This document shows, one piece after another, positions 35,101 to 47,460 of a stretch of DNA of 64,000 nt. The position numbers were made by a program, and so were the translations under genes. The stretch comes from Sweltsa coloradensis (taxonomy: Eukaryota > Arthropoda > Insecta > Plecoptera > Chloroperlidae), in the NCBI GenBank assembly GCA_024449915.1, contig JAMZAV010000303.1:124001-188000 (forward strand), in the 5' to 3' direction. Below the pieces are notes generated by a model. It had not been told where the DNA came from, did not search any database, and was given only the letters and a program-made list of their open reading frames with translations. Position 1 is the first letter of the stretch. Each line of letters opens with the position of its first letter.

Positions 35101-35936
35101 AGCCATGACACACAACTAGAATTTTAGTTTTCTGTTTGTTAATCAGTCATAAAAAAACTTGTTTTAGTAAACATGTTCGTTGAATATTCTTTGTTTTGTG
35201 AATCATGAATTTGTACAAATGTAAAATGTAATTTCAACACATCAATAACAAAACAAATTTTCGAAAAACCACTAAAGAAAGTGTTACGAAAGTAATTAAT
35301 TTATCCGTTCAACTCCCGTATTTGGAAGTGTTACCTGGAAAGCGATCAATACTTCCAATGTAATAGTTGTTATAAATGGTTTTCTCGCACACCTTGGTTA
35401 GGCTACACCTTGTATGAATGTTTTTAACAGTACGATAAACCAAGATTGGCAATCGATTATCGCACTAACACGACGGTCTCCGGACTTGATGTGAGTTCCC
35501 AGACTCGAATCGCTTCAAGCATTCAAAGGCTCCGAGTTCGCTTCTTGCCGGTTCATCCCACTTATATAAACTATACGTAAGTTACATTTCTTCGAGTTCA
35601 TTGCAAATCCTATTTCTCACGCAACGCAACACGCCCAATGTTTTACCACTACTTTCTGTATCTCCAACAACAGCGACGCCCACTCACGCGCTTTATCGCT
35701 ATTTGACCAGTAATTTTTTGTTCTCCAGTTCACGGCCATTTCTGCGTGATCGGCCGAGTGTCAGCTGGCGACGCCCTCGGCTATGCCATTATTCTTTCTT
35801 GCGTGGTCGCTAAGATAGGTAATTCTTTCTGCAGGACCCAACAAAAGACTACATTTACAATTAGGTTATGAAACACGACGGTAACTTTACACTTTTAGTG
35901 TATAGCTGGTCAAATGACTCCCCCTACCCCCCCCCC
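32181..35936. other. Non-coding stretch, no supported feature
   Basis: Mostly AT-rich. Around 35460-35830 the GC content rises, and TTATATAAAC (35562-35571) with a TCATT 30 bases on could be a TATA promoter, but no coding sequence supports it. Confidence 0.4.
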
Positions 35937-35948
35937 CCATCCCCCCTC
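35937..35948 (+). repeat. Homopolymer C tract, 12 bases
   Basis: C12 following CCCCTA, with further short C runs just after it. Confidence 0.85.
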
Positions 35949-36732
35949 CACGCTTGATCCTTAGTCGCTCGTTACACGGCGATAGCCCAGCAATGACGCA
36001 ACTAAGTCAAACAAATGGAATCCGGCTCGCTGTGAAAGCCATATTGTTGATGTGCTCTGAGGGCTATCATTAAATGCTGGCTTTGAATTTGATATAGTTA
36101 CACAGCAGAGATCAAACATTGCTTTGAGTTAAACATAGATGGTGGAAGGCTTCAGTGTATACGATCTGTAAGTAAGAGCACAGCAGTTTGCAGGGTAATA
36201 GTCGACCAAAGAGGATATACTTATACAGTACAGTACACTGATCCACAGATGATTACTTGAGCTCTCGAGGCTAACCATTCAAGTTGTATGTATGAACTGC
36301 CTAAATTATCTTTTTATTGGACACTCAACCCTATAGTTGCACTAAAAGCTTCAAATATGCCCATAGGGTTCATGTCACAAGCTTTTAATAATCCCTGGAT
36401 ATTCCATAGTTTTTTTCTCCTAGGAATCCGTGATCGGGTTTGCAGGTCCGATAAACGTTTCGTCAGCCAATGTTCTTATTTGTGACTTGTTGAGACTTTG
36501 AGCTTCACCCATATTCTGAATTTCTTAAACTTTCTATTGGGCTTACTATTTTAGCTCACGTATCACATGATAAAATGGATTAAATTAGCCTATATCAATT
36601 AATTCCATAGTTATCCTATAAATAATAAATACAAATAAAATGGATTAAATTTATGAATCGATGTACTTGGTGTTGGTTTAGTTAGTTTGTAGACTGATTT
36701 TGACGTTGTACAAATAATTGTGGATTGTAACT
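35949..36732. other. Non-coding stretch, nothing recognised
   Basis: No open frame, repeat or RNA signal of note. Confidence 0.5.
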
Positions 36733-36789
36733 ATAGTAGTATAGTATTTGTGTGTATAGTAGTAGTATTAGTAGTAGTATAGTAGTAGT
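36733..36789. repeat. Imperfect (TAG)n microsatellite
   Basis: Several AGT/TAG runs are interrupted by GTGTGTAT-type sequence. Confidence 0.8.
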
Positions 36790-37621
36790 TTGTGTATCTA
36801 TTGTCACTGCTCATGACTTGAGAACAGGAATTAAATCTATATCTTTATATCTATCTAAATCGGACTAGCCAATCAGATTCTTGACAACACCAAGTCACAG
36901 AATAAATTGTGTTCTGATCAACTTCATATCTAGACACGCGGTGTGCACCACGGTACAAAACGTTGAAACAGAGCTTCGCTAGAACCTGTTACATGCACGA
37001 CACGACATAACAATCACCGAAGAGGTTTGAAACCATCAAGTTACAACTCTTGTTTTTGAAAATTATCAAAAACTCGATAAGTTCTAGGAAACTCGAAGCA
37101 ATGTAATCCAGTTAAATGTAAGTATCGTTTGAACTATTTGATTTTTTGCCACATTATAAAATTAAGTTGATAAAAAAGTATTTAGAGTATATAAAACATT
37201 CTTCAAATTCATTCAATACCCAAATACCCTTTGAATAAAACATAGCAACCAACTTCAAGGCTTTGTATTTCGAAGGCTAAACTCTGAATCTCTAATATAA
37301 TATTCAATTGGGTTTCAGTAAAAGGCGGCTAGTCATTGGTTGCAGGTTTTCTCGTTCTAATCGCTAGCCGCGAGCTGATCTGAGCGCAATTATATCTCAT
37401 CCCACTCAATCGATTTCGACCGTGCGGCTTGTTGCCCTTAGCACTCTGGCCGCGAAACCACAGGAATCGGCGAGCTACATTTCACGTTTTCACTTTATTC
37501 AAGTTTTAATAATTACACATTGATATTCAAAAGTTTCGAAGCAATATTGGAGAAACCAATCAAGAACATCTTAAATAGCTAAAATAATTTTCTGCTCCAC
37601 GTTGTAGTTCAATTAATTTGA
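36790..37621. other. Non-coding stretch, nothing recognised
   Basis: AT-rich; TTCGAAG-type words recur, possibly a further worn copy of the repeat that follows. Confidence 0.4.
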
Positions 37622-38210
37622 AGTAATTATCAACTGTCGGGTTTCGCCCTTGCTCCCCATTTCTCGAACGCAAACAGCCCCTGTACAACCCAACGACATA
37701 AGTAGATTTAACCTTCCAACTTCACAGTTTGTTCTGTCACGCCCATGCTATTTACAGACATTCCTGCTTTTGCTTTATATTGTCCAAATCGGGGATATTT
37801 TTGTTTTATTTTGATCAATCAATTACAATACACATATATTCGAAGTTAGAATTATTGGCGAAGCGAGCATTGTTTGAACATGAAGTCTTGAATCTTATCT
37901 GTCACATTTATTCAATTAAATGAAAATTATCACTCTTCGCATTTTGTCCCCATTTCCGAAGGCTTTAAAGCCACTTACACCGAATAACGTATGATTAACC
38001 TTCAACTTCACATTTTGGCTTCTAGCCATGATTACCACCAGCCACGGTATTGCGTGCTTGTTTGTATTGTCCAAAATTTTCGTTGTCAAATTCTTATAAT
38101 TATCATTCTCACGTAATTACCATTCTTAATACACTAAAAATTCGAACCAAATTTAATAACTTCTAGGAGTCATCCCTTGAACATGCGGTATTTTTGGATG
38201 TATTATTGAT
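37622..38210 (+). repeat. Diverged ~300 bp tandem duplication
   Basis: Landmarks appear twice in the same order: CCCCATTTC (37656, 37949), GATTTAACCTTCCAACTTCA against GATTAACCTTCAACTTCACA (about 37704, 37992), TATTGTCCAAA (about 37779, 38065), a TTCGAA word and TTGAACATG (37873, 38177). Offsets are about 285-305 bp. Divergence is high, so this is old. Confidence 0.55.
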
Positions 38211-38472
38211 ATTATTTGCATTAAAAATCAAACTATCATATACAAAAGATTTACAAAATTTAGCGAACTTATTCAGATTACATGATCAGTCCATTCAAAT
38301 GGACTTTACTAGAAATTAAACAATCAGTCAATTCTAATTGATAACAGTTTAAAAAGGATAAATAATTTTGAATGAACAATAATATAAAAAGGGTTGGCTC
38401 AGATATTAAATTATAAGAAAGAATAAGAAAAGAAAAAAAACAAGGAGAAAAACACTCAAATAAAAATGAATT

Positions 38473-38513
38473 AATTACACCTACGAGAGTGTTTCCCGAC
38501 CAATTAAATTGAG
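38473..38513 (+). mobile_element. SINE tail fragment (same family as 26.6 kb)
   Basis: AATTACACCTACGAGAGTG then TTTCCCGACCAATTAAATTGAG is the tail domain of the SINE at 26631-26772 in sense orientation, with about four substitutions. No tRNA-like head precedes it, so the copy is 5'-truncated, as is usual for LINE-mobilised elements. Confidence 0.65.
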
Positions 38514-38915
38514 AAATACTCCCAAGTCTTCATAGTTCCTCTTAGGGTGGTCAGATCACACATCTCAAATCTTGATATGCAATACACTGACTGAAACACG
38601 TTCTTACTTCTTAGCTGTCTAATCACTCATACACATGTTCATACAATAACCCCCATGTCTTCATACATTTCACTTTCACGGTCAATTACCTTGAAATAGT
38701 ATCTCGCTCAGAGTCATCAAGTCAGGCGACGTTTTAGATCCAAGTTCAGTGTTGTAAACGAAGTTACGGCAACAACTAAGGGCGCCGACTGTGTAGTGTT
38801 GTCTAGCCGTGCGTTCGTCTCCTGTTTTCTGATTGGCTACGCACCATCGCACACATGTCAATTACCCGTCTCAAAGCGTCGAAGAACGTGCTGTGTCCTT
38901 GATGAGACCGACTCG
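38514..38915. other. Non-coding stretch, nothing recognised
   Basis: Mixed sequence, slightly GC-richer after 38690. No supported feature. Confidence 0.45.
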
Positions 38916-38935
38916 TGTCCTGTCCTGTCCTGTCC
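38916..38935. repeat. (TGTCC)n microsatellite
   Basis: Four perfect TGTCC units. Confidence 0.85.
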
Positions 38936-41082
38936 GCTTAGGACAGAACACCACAACGTATCATTAGGCTAGTTTGTTGGTCACACATTTTTCACACACA
39001 CCAGAACAATGCCAACTAGGATCTACTCTTCCTTGGTGCTCAAAAGGTGATAGCAGATCCAAAGCCGTCTTGTGTGGTTGTATAAAATAAAAATTCGAAA
39101 TAAAAAAAACATGCACATGTGTTTTAAGCACGATATAAAATGTAAACAAAATGAGTGGCAATGTAAACGTAGGGGGGTTTGGAAACGCACGCAATAGGCC
39201 AAACCGATTATATGAATTAATTATTTGGGTCTTTTTTTATTTTTTATACCCAGTAGAACACACAAACATATTTTCATTAGATAATGGTGAAAAAACAATA
39301 ATGTCATGTGATGCCAACACACAATGTCACAGATAAATAAAAAGGCTAGTTTATAGAAGTTTCATGAAAATAGGTTATCACATTTTAATCAGTGAGATGG
39401 GTATTATGCAGAATGAAACAATTGAAAGAGAAGCTTAAAGAATTGAGAAATGGAAAGGTCTGAAAACCTGGTATGACCGCACGTGGTCCTAACGCGAGAG
39501 GTTCACGGCAGATCCCTGCCGCCGGCAAGGCTGACTGAGAATATTCCAACATTATCTACGGTGAAGTGAAGGCGGTAGTATACGATTCGATCGGTCGAAG
39601 TCAGGTTGGGCATTACGTATTAAACATACCGTAAAACAATAGTACCTAGGTATAACTAGTGCACCTTTTAGCTAGCACTACAAACAGTTCCAATACAAAA
39701 CTATTTGGATTTCGTATCGGCCGATTATTTACTATTTGTGGTCATTTCCACCATCAATTATTAAACCATTTATTTAATCAAGCAATCACTCTTAATATAC
39801 CAACTGAAAAATCTTACGACTTCTTCATAATAAATTGCAGTTTTTTTTAATACCTATAATAATTTACTATGTTTAACATTTATCTGTGTTTATGAAATAC
39901 TACTAAGTCAGATAATTTAATTAAACGTTAATGCATCAGTAACCTTTATCCGCTCATAATAAAATCCGTAGCCAATAAATCAATCTTTCTCTAGAACACC
40001 AGATGTGTTTTAAAATATCCGAATTTAAAACTCAAAATTAGTGGAATTTGACTGATAAGCTGATTTGAAACTATATCAAACGACTGAAGGTTACGTATAA
40101 TATTGATGGTTATATTAATGCACTACGTTCGATGCCGTTATTTCTCCATTTGCATAATCATGTACTTGTTTAGATTATTGTGCCAAGTGGGTGGGTAAAA
40201 CTTGTTTGTTTGCATAAGAATGGACGTCACCAGTCGAGCATAATCGATTGAGTAGCAGTTGAAAGCGTTCCAAACGCAACGTCAAAGTCAATAATGTGTC
40301 GATACATGCGTGGGTTGTGTTGGCGTCACCTGCCTTTCTGCAGCAACACAGGAGCAGGTTTTGAAATTCTATTAATCCGTCTTAAGATCGTTCAGTTCAG
40401 GGTGTTGTTGCTCTTTAATGACGTTATGTCGTTTACATAATACCAACTTACGCATATTCTACTTATGTGTGAACATTCGCTTCTCGACATCCAAATGAAA
40501 AAGTTTTATGACTGATCAATAGGATTTTGACGTTTTCACAATTTCCGGTAAAACGTAGTAAATGTAATCGATTTTCTTCCATCATTTTTGTGGTGTTGAG
40601 TCTCGTTTTGCTGAGTTTCTCAGTTAACTTGAAGAGTTTCACAATCTCGTATAGATACATCTCTTTAGTAGTTAGTATTACCAAATATGTACACAGTGCA
40701 CACATTTAGTAAACATAATCGCCTATGAACATTGGCTTTTGTTTCCGATAAGTTTAAAATTATTATATTATTTAAATTATTTCAAAGGCGGAGGGAGAGA
40801 ATTTGTAGACAGTGTAATTGGGATAATGAATTTGTAACAATGTGTTATAGGGCTTACATTGTAATTTTAGTTACAGTCAAAACTAGAAATCTGGTGATGA
40901 AATGTTATGCTAAGAACCAACATCTATATTTATATTTATACCTATTCATTAAATTGAGGTAATTTTGAAACAACCATATCGTTATAATTATCATAACTAA
41001 TGTATCCATCACACATTCCAGTCGACTGTTGGGAACACGAGTGGCTCAACGTGATGTATGTGTGTAATCAGATGACTAGGGG

Positions 41083-41083
<1 letters not shown>
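38936..41083. other. Non-coding; one hairpin-bearing segment
   Basis: CGGCAGATCCCTGCCG near 39507 is a 6 bp perfect stem with a 4-base loop, inside a GC-mixed 80 bp segment (39470-39545). Otherwise AT-rich with no gene signal. Confidence 0.4.

Positions 41084-41122
<39 letters not shown>
41084..41122. repeat. (CT)n microsatellite
   Basis: Nineteen uninterrupted CT units. Confidence 0.95.
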
Positions 41123-41124
<2 letters not shown>

Positions 41125-41799
41125 GCCCATATCTCTAAATCATCACACTCGAAGTCTAAAGCACCAACCACCTGTCCCTACGCTAAAATGGAAGGTCACT
41201 GTTAAAAGAAGCTGAATCCACGTCGTGACTTGCCCTGTATCTACTTAAATCAAAGCATCAACCTCGCTCGTTCTTCCCAAACTAGCTGCTTTAAACCTCC
41301 AGCGTTTATTATACGAGACGAAAGGAGCAAAATTGAAAATCAATACAAGTTTCAGTGAATACAAAATGTAAAATTGTTTCCTCAATTTTCAAGGCAAAAT
41401 TATGCTATCCTTGAAGTAACATAATCAATTTTCTTTAATCATGGCCGTCTGCTGTTGTGCAAAACACAATTTATTGTGTTATCTAATGTTTTGGCACTTT
41501 TCATATAACCAAAGTTCTTGTAACAAAAACACACAGCTATACATATTTGCGTTTTGGTTTATTAAGTACCCTTTTTTATTTGTGTTTGTTTAAAAAGAAG
41601 GTATATGTTGAAATGTACAATTCATTGAGTCCCAAAGTGAAGATACAATCTTACAATACAAATGCAAGTTAAGGATTTAAAAGCAGGTTATTCTTAGAAG
41701 GTTGGCCAAATTAAAAAAGTCGGCCATTTATACGACAAATGATACTAAAATAAGGCAAGCATCGCGCCCTAAACAAATTGTCCGCTAACTGTTTCCTGC
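41123..41799. other. Non-coding stretch, nothing recognised
   Basis: No supported feature. Confidence 0.5.
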
Positions 41800-42054
41800 G
41801 TATGTCTCGAATGTTCTCCTCTAATAACTAGTTCACTTTCCCAAACAAAAATCTAATTTATTAGTTGTGTAACTTAAATTACTCCTAATCAGGATTGATA
41901 GTTTGTGTTCACTTTATCAACCGAAGCCTCTTGAGTACTACTCACTATTGATACGTCTCGAATGTTATATAATAGTTGCTCAAGTTCGTATGGCCTACTC
42001 AATGTTTATCACTTTCCCAAACAATAAACCTATTTATTAGTTTTGTAACTTAAA
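41800..42054 (+). repeat. Diverged local duplication
   Basis: GTATGTCTCGAATGTT at 41800 and ATACGTCTCGAATGTT at 41951 begin two related segments. Both continue to CACTTTCCCAAACAA, then TTATTAGTT and TGTAACTTAAA (ending about 41877 and 42054). The second copy has about 25 extra bases in its middle. Confidence 0.75.
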
Positions 42055-42483
42055 AGCATGACTCTTGCCTTGAATGGAAGCGCCAGCTATACCACGCAAG
42101 TCACTGTGTAATAATACATCGTGATAAACATGCCATAATCCAATCAGGTCACTTCGGTCGGCCAGGTATCTGTTAGGACAGTTACTCAACGCGACTGCGA
42201 GAGCATCGTACCCACAAGATCGGACGCATACACCTAGAGCTCATTAATCCTACTCATTATCTGATTGAAGAAACAGCCTTTCATTCTTGCAGCCCCACCT
42301 TAATAACCTTTGACCCAAACCCAACGCATTTGCCAAGAAATCGGACGGCGTTTTAATATACACTGCCTAGAAATTAAATTTATACCAGGTTATTTTGTTG
42401 TTGATTTTGATTTTATCGGTCTTCTTTGAGAATGTGTTTGAAAAGCACGGTCGAGGTCTCTCCCTCCCTCTTTTTAGCGTTTT
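42055..42483. other. Non-coding stretch, nothing recognised
   Basis: No supported feature. Confidence 0.45.
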
Positions 42484-42498
42484 CTCTCTCTCTCTCTC
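42484..42498. repeat. (CT)n microsatellite, short
   Basis: About seven CT units within a pyrimidine-rich 45 bp stretch (42456-42505). Confidence 0.75.
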
Positions 42499-43519
42499 GC
42501 TCCCTCACTCCCATGCCAAACTTCCAGCAAACTTTGTTGTTCTACTTGCTGAATGAACAGTTATTAGAACTTATTTTAAAGCTGGTCATAACAAGAAACT
42601 TGCAAACTATCCCGCAAATTGTGTTGGAATATTGTTTCAAATAAGACCCAAAGAACATTGCTTGTTAAAATGTTTAATGTGCATGTTTGTGAAGCCTGTC
42701 AACGTTGTTTTGCTATGTTATAGACAATTAGATTGTGAAGTTTAATATTAACTGTACATTATCATTTTAGCTAGAATCGCACATATATTTTACGTCGAGT
42801 GACAGAAACTAAAACGTTATAGTTTAAATTAAATTGAGGTTTTCTATGTCACATTATTAATTTGATTGTAAATGCAATTAAATGTAGTTAAATTTGCACA
42901 CATTCGATTCCTAATCGGGACTATTATAGTCATATTGGCAACGTAGACCCCTCTGGTAAATATAATAAATAAAATTATATTTAATACATAATAATCATCA
43001 TCCTCGTCACCATCATTATCATGAAAGTATACATACCCTATTAAGTTACAATAATATTGTTAGTTGTTTTGGTTTACTGCTTTTTTAAATTCCTTGTAGT
43101 AGAATAATTAATATACCATCAATAACGAGGACCACATAGATATACTGACTGAAAACTGTACCTTGCAATGAAATTGAATTGATAGTATAGTGAAAATAAC
43201 GTATTGTTCTCTGTCACGTAGGCATATAGTGCTCGCAATAGTCTTACAATCTTTTCCTCGTTTTCAATATATTCGTAGACGCTCTCAACGCAATCATCAT
43301 GTACGCGACCTGATATTGCAGGCGCCAGACTTTTTAATAAACTACCCAACTGCCTGAAGAACACAGTCCTCTTTTAGACGAACTAAAAAGTTACATTGTT
43401 AGATTCGTTATTCTGTAAAAAGTCACTTATCTAAATAATAATATAATCAGTTTTTAAACTGAAAGGAGTACGTATAAAGCAAATTAATAAACAGTTAAGA
43501 AAGAAAGGATAAGAAGAAG
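42499..43519. other. Non-coding stretch, nothing recognised
   Basis: AT-rich; a short ATCATCATC-like patch lies near 42990. No gene signal. Confidence 0.5.
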
Positions 43520-43568
43520 TAAGAAAGAAAGAAAGAAAGAAAAAAAGAAAGAAAGAAAGAAAGAAAGA
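43520..43568. repeat. (GAAA)n microsatellite
   Basis: About eleven GAAA units with one A-rich interruption. Confidence 0.95.
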
Positions 43569-45329
43569 TAATCTGAGTATCACTAACTAAAACAAGTTAA
43601 TCAATTTTGTAAGGGATGGCCTAATTGACGCTTTTGCTTCGCTCACATAATAGCAATAATGTTTATATTATTTAATTTTACTAATAGCCAATTACATCAC
43701 AAATTTTTGAAAATTATTTGTTCAGTTCATGAACAATGTAGCAATGGTTAGGTTAATTTATGATTCACATGTTTTTAATTTCCGTCCCCAGCCCCCCCGT
43801 GCGCCGCGCCACATAGGTACGACTTTAGCCCTGGTTCTGACCACATTATCCTCTGGTCTACACTTGGTAAGAAAACCAAAGACTGGAACAAATACAGATT
43901 TTAGTCCGGAAAACGAATTCAAGGCGGAAAGAAATCGCTTGTTTGACTTTGGATAGTTTCGTGACAGTCGCAACGAACTTCTCGTCCAATGAGGTGGTTT
44001 CGAAGTGACAGTTGGATGTAAAGTGACTGATAACCCACTTACCCTTATCTTCATCGCAAACGACCCTCTCCTCTTCTCCCCTGGCATTGAGGTGCTGGTT
44101 ATCGTGTCAAAGGGTAATTGAGGTACCCATCTGCCATCTGTCTTGGCGAGAATCGATAATCATTTCCCATAAGAAAACACGAAGACGACTCGGAGAGGTT
44201 TAAAAAACAAAAGCACCAACAACAACAGAACCAATCGCCGCTAAAACCATTACTCTAATTGTAATATTAACAGTGTCGGCAATAACAAGACAACGACGTC
44301 AATATCGGTTGAATATTGAGTTTTGTTTTTCCCAATCACAAAAGTAGGCTCTACTCATTATTATTCTGATCTTCCAGAATACAGCTATAAGGGAAACCCC
44401 ACCGAATAAAATTATTCTGTATTTGATTGTTTCAACTAACTTATATTATTTTTAATTTTTTTAACGCTTTCAGGAAAATATATTTGTTAAAAACTTAAAT
44501 ATAGTGATTATGTTGTGTGAAGATGCTCACGAAGAACAAATGTTAGGTTGTAAAATATCTACAAAAGTGGCAAATCAAAATAAAGACTTTCATATTTGCT
44601 ACATGAAACGTTATCGAAAGACTCAAAACTTTGCACGGTTGAATTAAAATGATTTAAAATTTGTTTTTAATGATTTGTGATTTCTACGGTTTATGTTGAA
44701 AGTACCTAAGTAGACTATACATCTTGTAAAGTTCGTGAGTGTTTTGATGTCGTATTGTTTCTGTACATTGCATAAAAAACTAGAGCAATATAATCATGAT
44801 ACATACAAAAGTTACTATTACAATGCACTCAAAACTTTTTGGTCAAGCGTTTAATTAATAACACTTCATAATACATTTTTTAGAATCATGTAAATTGTAA
44901 TTTATAATAATTTCATTATTATTATTTGTCAATGTTACATTTACAACGTAAAAACGTCGAGGAACATTTCTAGGATCAATATTCTGAAAGCATGGACATA
45001 AAAATGTAATGACATACTGAGACAACAGTGACGGTCGCTTCCGAAATTGAATGTGAAAAGAACCGTATCCAAATTGATTGTGAATAATCGTGAACTGTGA
45101 TGTAATATACGCTACCTACGGTCGTAAGCTGATATGCTAACACGCTATTTGTTCTAGCGTCGGCCCTCATCCACCCCCATCCCCCAACCCCTTTATCATA
45201 ACATGAGCATGCCGGCCAGGTATGCGTGCCAAAATGTGGACAAACTTTAATCGTGTACCATGTTCACTTAACGAATAAATATTTGATGTAGTAGGCGGAT
45301 GGCGTTACACTCAACTCGCACCACTGACC
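43569..45329. other. Non-coding; includes the longest open frame of the window
   Basis: A 109-codon frame on the minus strand (43758-44087) covers a GC-mixed segment. It has no recognisable domain, is open on the opposite strand as well over part of its length, and is not called as a gene. The rest is AT-rich. Confidence 0.4.
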
Positions 45330-45354
45330 ATTTCATTTCATTTCAGTTCAGTTC
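45330..45354. repeat. (TTTCA)n / (GTTCA)n microsatellite
   Basis: Five pentanucleotide units: three TTTCA followed by two GTTCA. Confidence 0.8.
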
Positions 45355-47344
45355 ATATGGGAGAAACGAAAACGTTTCGTGACTTTAAACAGGCACGTAA
45401 TTCATTTGAATAATATCTGAACATTTAGTGACCGGGCCTCTATTTCACACTTTTTAGAAATCTACTCAGTGCTAATATGAAACATGTACACCTGTTTTAT
45501 TTTTAAAACTTGCATATATTATTATAAAATATTAGGAAATAGTCATTCTTAATTAGGATATTAACGTCGTTATTATCTTGTGTAGCTGTAAAGTGTTCAA
45601 ATTTGTGTATTGTATTAATCATTGGTAATTATAATTAGTAATACACAACGATCATAGCACAGAAATTTACTCTCCTTGAATAGCAAAAATGAAGCTACAT
45701 TATTAGTCACAACAATCTTTTGGAAACTGTCATTGCTTCGATGTCGTAGTGTTTTGAAATTTATGGATATTTCTTAGGTTGTGTTGATATGTAATGGGAA
45801 TGAGATTTTTTGTTGTAGAAAACAGAACCAGTTTTGAATTATTCAACATAATTAACCGCTACAATGTATAGTCTGCTGTTCAATGCATAATGTTATGATG
45901 AATAACCATAATTTAAACGGCAATAATGTGCGTTTATCATGTGAATTTTAAAATCTAAACTAGGCAACCATAAGAAATGATTTGCATCTGAAAAATGAAA
46001 CTCAATAAAGTGTCGACCTACGTGTCAACAAACCCCGTTTCACTTTTCACATCGCTCACGACACCCGTGTGTTTCAGCAGTTTTAAGAATAGGCAAATAT
46101 ATAATTTGAGGTAGACCAATTAGATACGCTACCTGCGCCAAGTGTCGTAACATGACATTATCATAATGTATGTACACTTCATATCTTCGCTTCACTGGGC
46201 ATATTTAGATTGAAAGCGAGTGCTCAAATTTTATAGCAAGATAGTTACAAAATCGTAAATTGTATCGTACAATTCGTCATGAAATCAAATAGATATGATT
46301 TTATTTTTAATTTCAACTGTGGTAGATACGTTGTATTCGCGATTCGTATGTATAGCACATTTTATGTTTTCATTGATGCTTCATGAAATTACCGACATAT
46401 CTTCTTATGTAAGCAATATCATGAAAAAGTAAAATAAGATTCGATTAAATTTTAAATTGACATTGCCTACTTTGTGACTCCACATCTTTTAAACAAAAAC
46501 ACTGTATTTGATGTTAATGCGATATTTTAATATGTCAATAATATTTTATATCCTTGTGTAAAATTATATTTTGGCATTCCCACAAATATACTTCAAAAGT
46601 ATTGAACTTAGCTTAAACTTGCTTCGCATTGAATCGGGTTGAGTATGAAAGAAATTATTTATTCATTTCAAGTATGTTGCAGTCAAGATAACCTATGTGA
46701 GATAGGTTGAATATATCGTACCGTCGCTAACGTATCTGATATGAGTGTTGAGTAGTTTGTTACACGCCTGCATATGGGGGACTCGATTGGGGTTAATGGG
46801 TTCACTTCAACAATGCTGCCGGTTCAGTACACTTGCATGCACATTGTGCACCACATGCATGTAATTCACTAGTTTTAAGAAAAGCCAAAGATATCATTTA
46901 GGTACTTAGATACGCCTGTGTAATAACATCCTATTATACAAACCTCATGCACAAATAGTCTGTATTTTGAATGCAAATGTTTACCAACCGTTGAAGAGTC
47001 GAACCATGGAGGAACTCGAGTCGTCTGCTAGACATAGGTAGCGATTGGGCAGACATTTGACTGAATGTGACTGACCTGTCCACGTTCTACTCGGCCTGAG
47101 TCGTGACGAGGATGTCATCGTGAAGAAACTCATGTATTTATGAATTAATTAATTCAGTACAATAAGGGTGCTTGCAATTTGCAAAGCAATCATTTGATAA
47201 TTCATTTTAAATATTTTTTGGTTCATTTGGACAATTTTTTTTTCAGGATGTGGGCCAAATAACAGTCCAAAAAATAATTATTTTATTTTAAATCGCAACC
47301 AAACGTTTATGAGAAGGTTCAATTTTATGGTTAGTTGATTGCTT
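45355..47344. other. Non-coding; possible old duplication
   Basis: AGTTTTAAGAATAGGCAAATAT...TAGATACGC at about 46079-46130 resembles AGTTTTAAGAAAAGCCAAAGAT...TAGATACGC at about 46872-46915. No gene signal. Confidence 0.4.
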
Positions 47345-47460
47345 GTTTGGTTGGCAGGTTGGTCGGTGGAATGTCTGGGTGTTTGACTGATTGAATGATA
47401 GATGCATAGATTGATTGAATGAAAGATTTATTGATTTATAGATTTATTAATCGATTAGAC
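47345..47460. repeat. Degenerate (GATT)n / (GGTT)n tract
   Basis: GATTG, GGTTG and GATTTAT words recur with a roughly 4-base period for about 115 bp, typical of an ageing microsatellite. Confidence 0.65.

Noticed and set aside
43758..44087. 109-codon minus-strand frame, the longest in the window
   Set aside because: Low-complexity, basic composition with no domain, overlapping an open frame on the other strand. The length is within expectation for random sequence in a 64 kb window.
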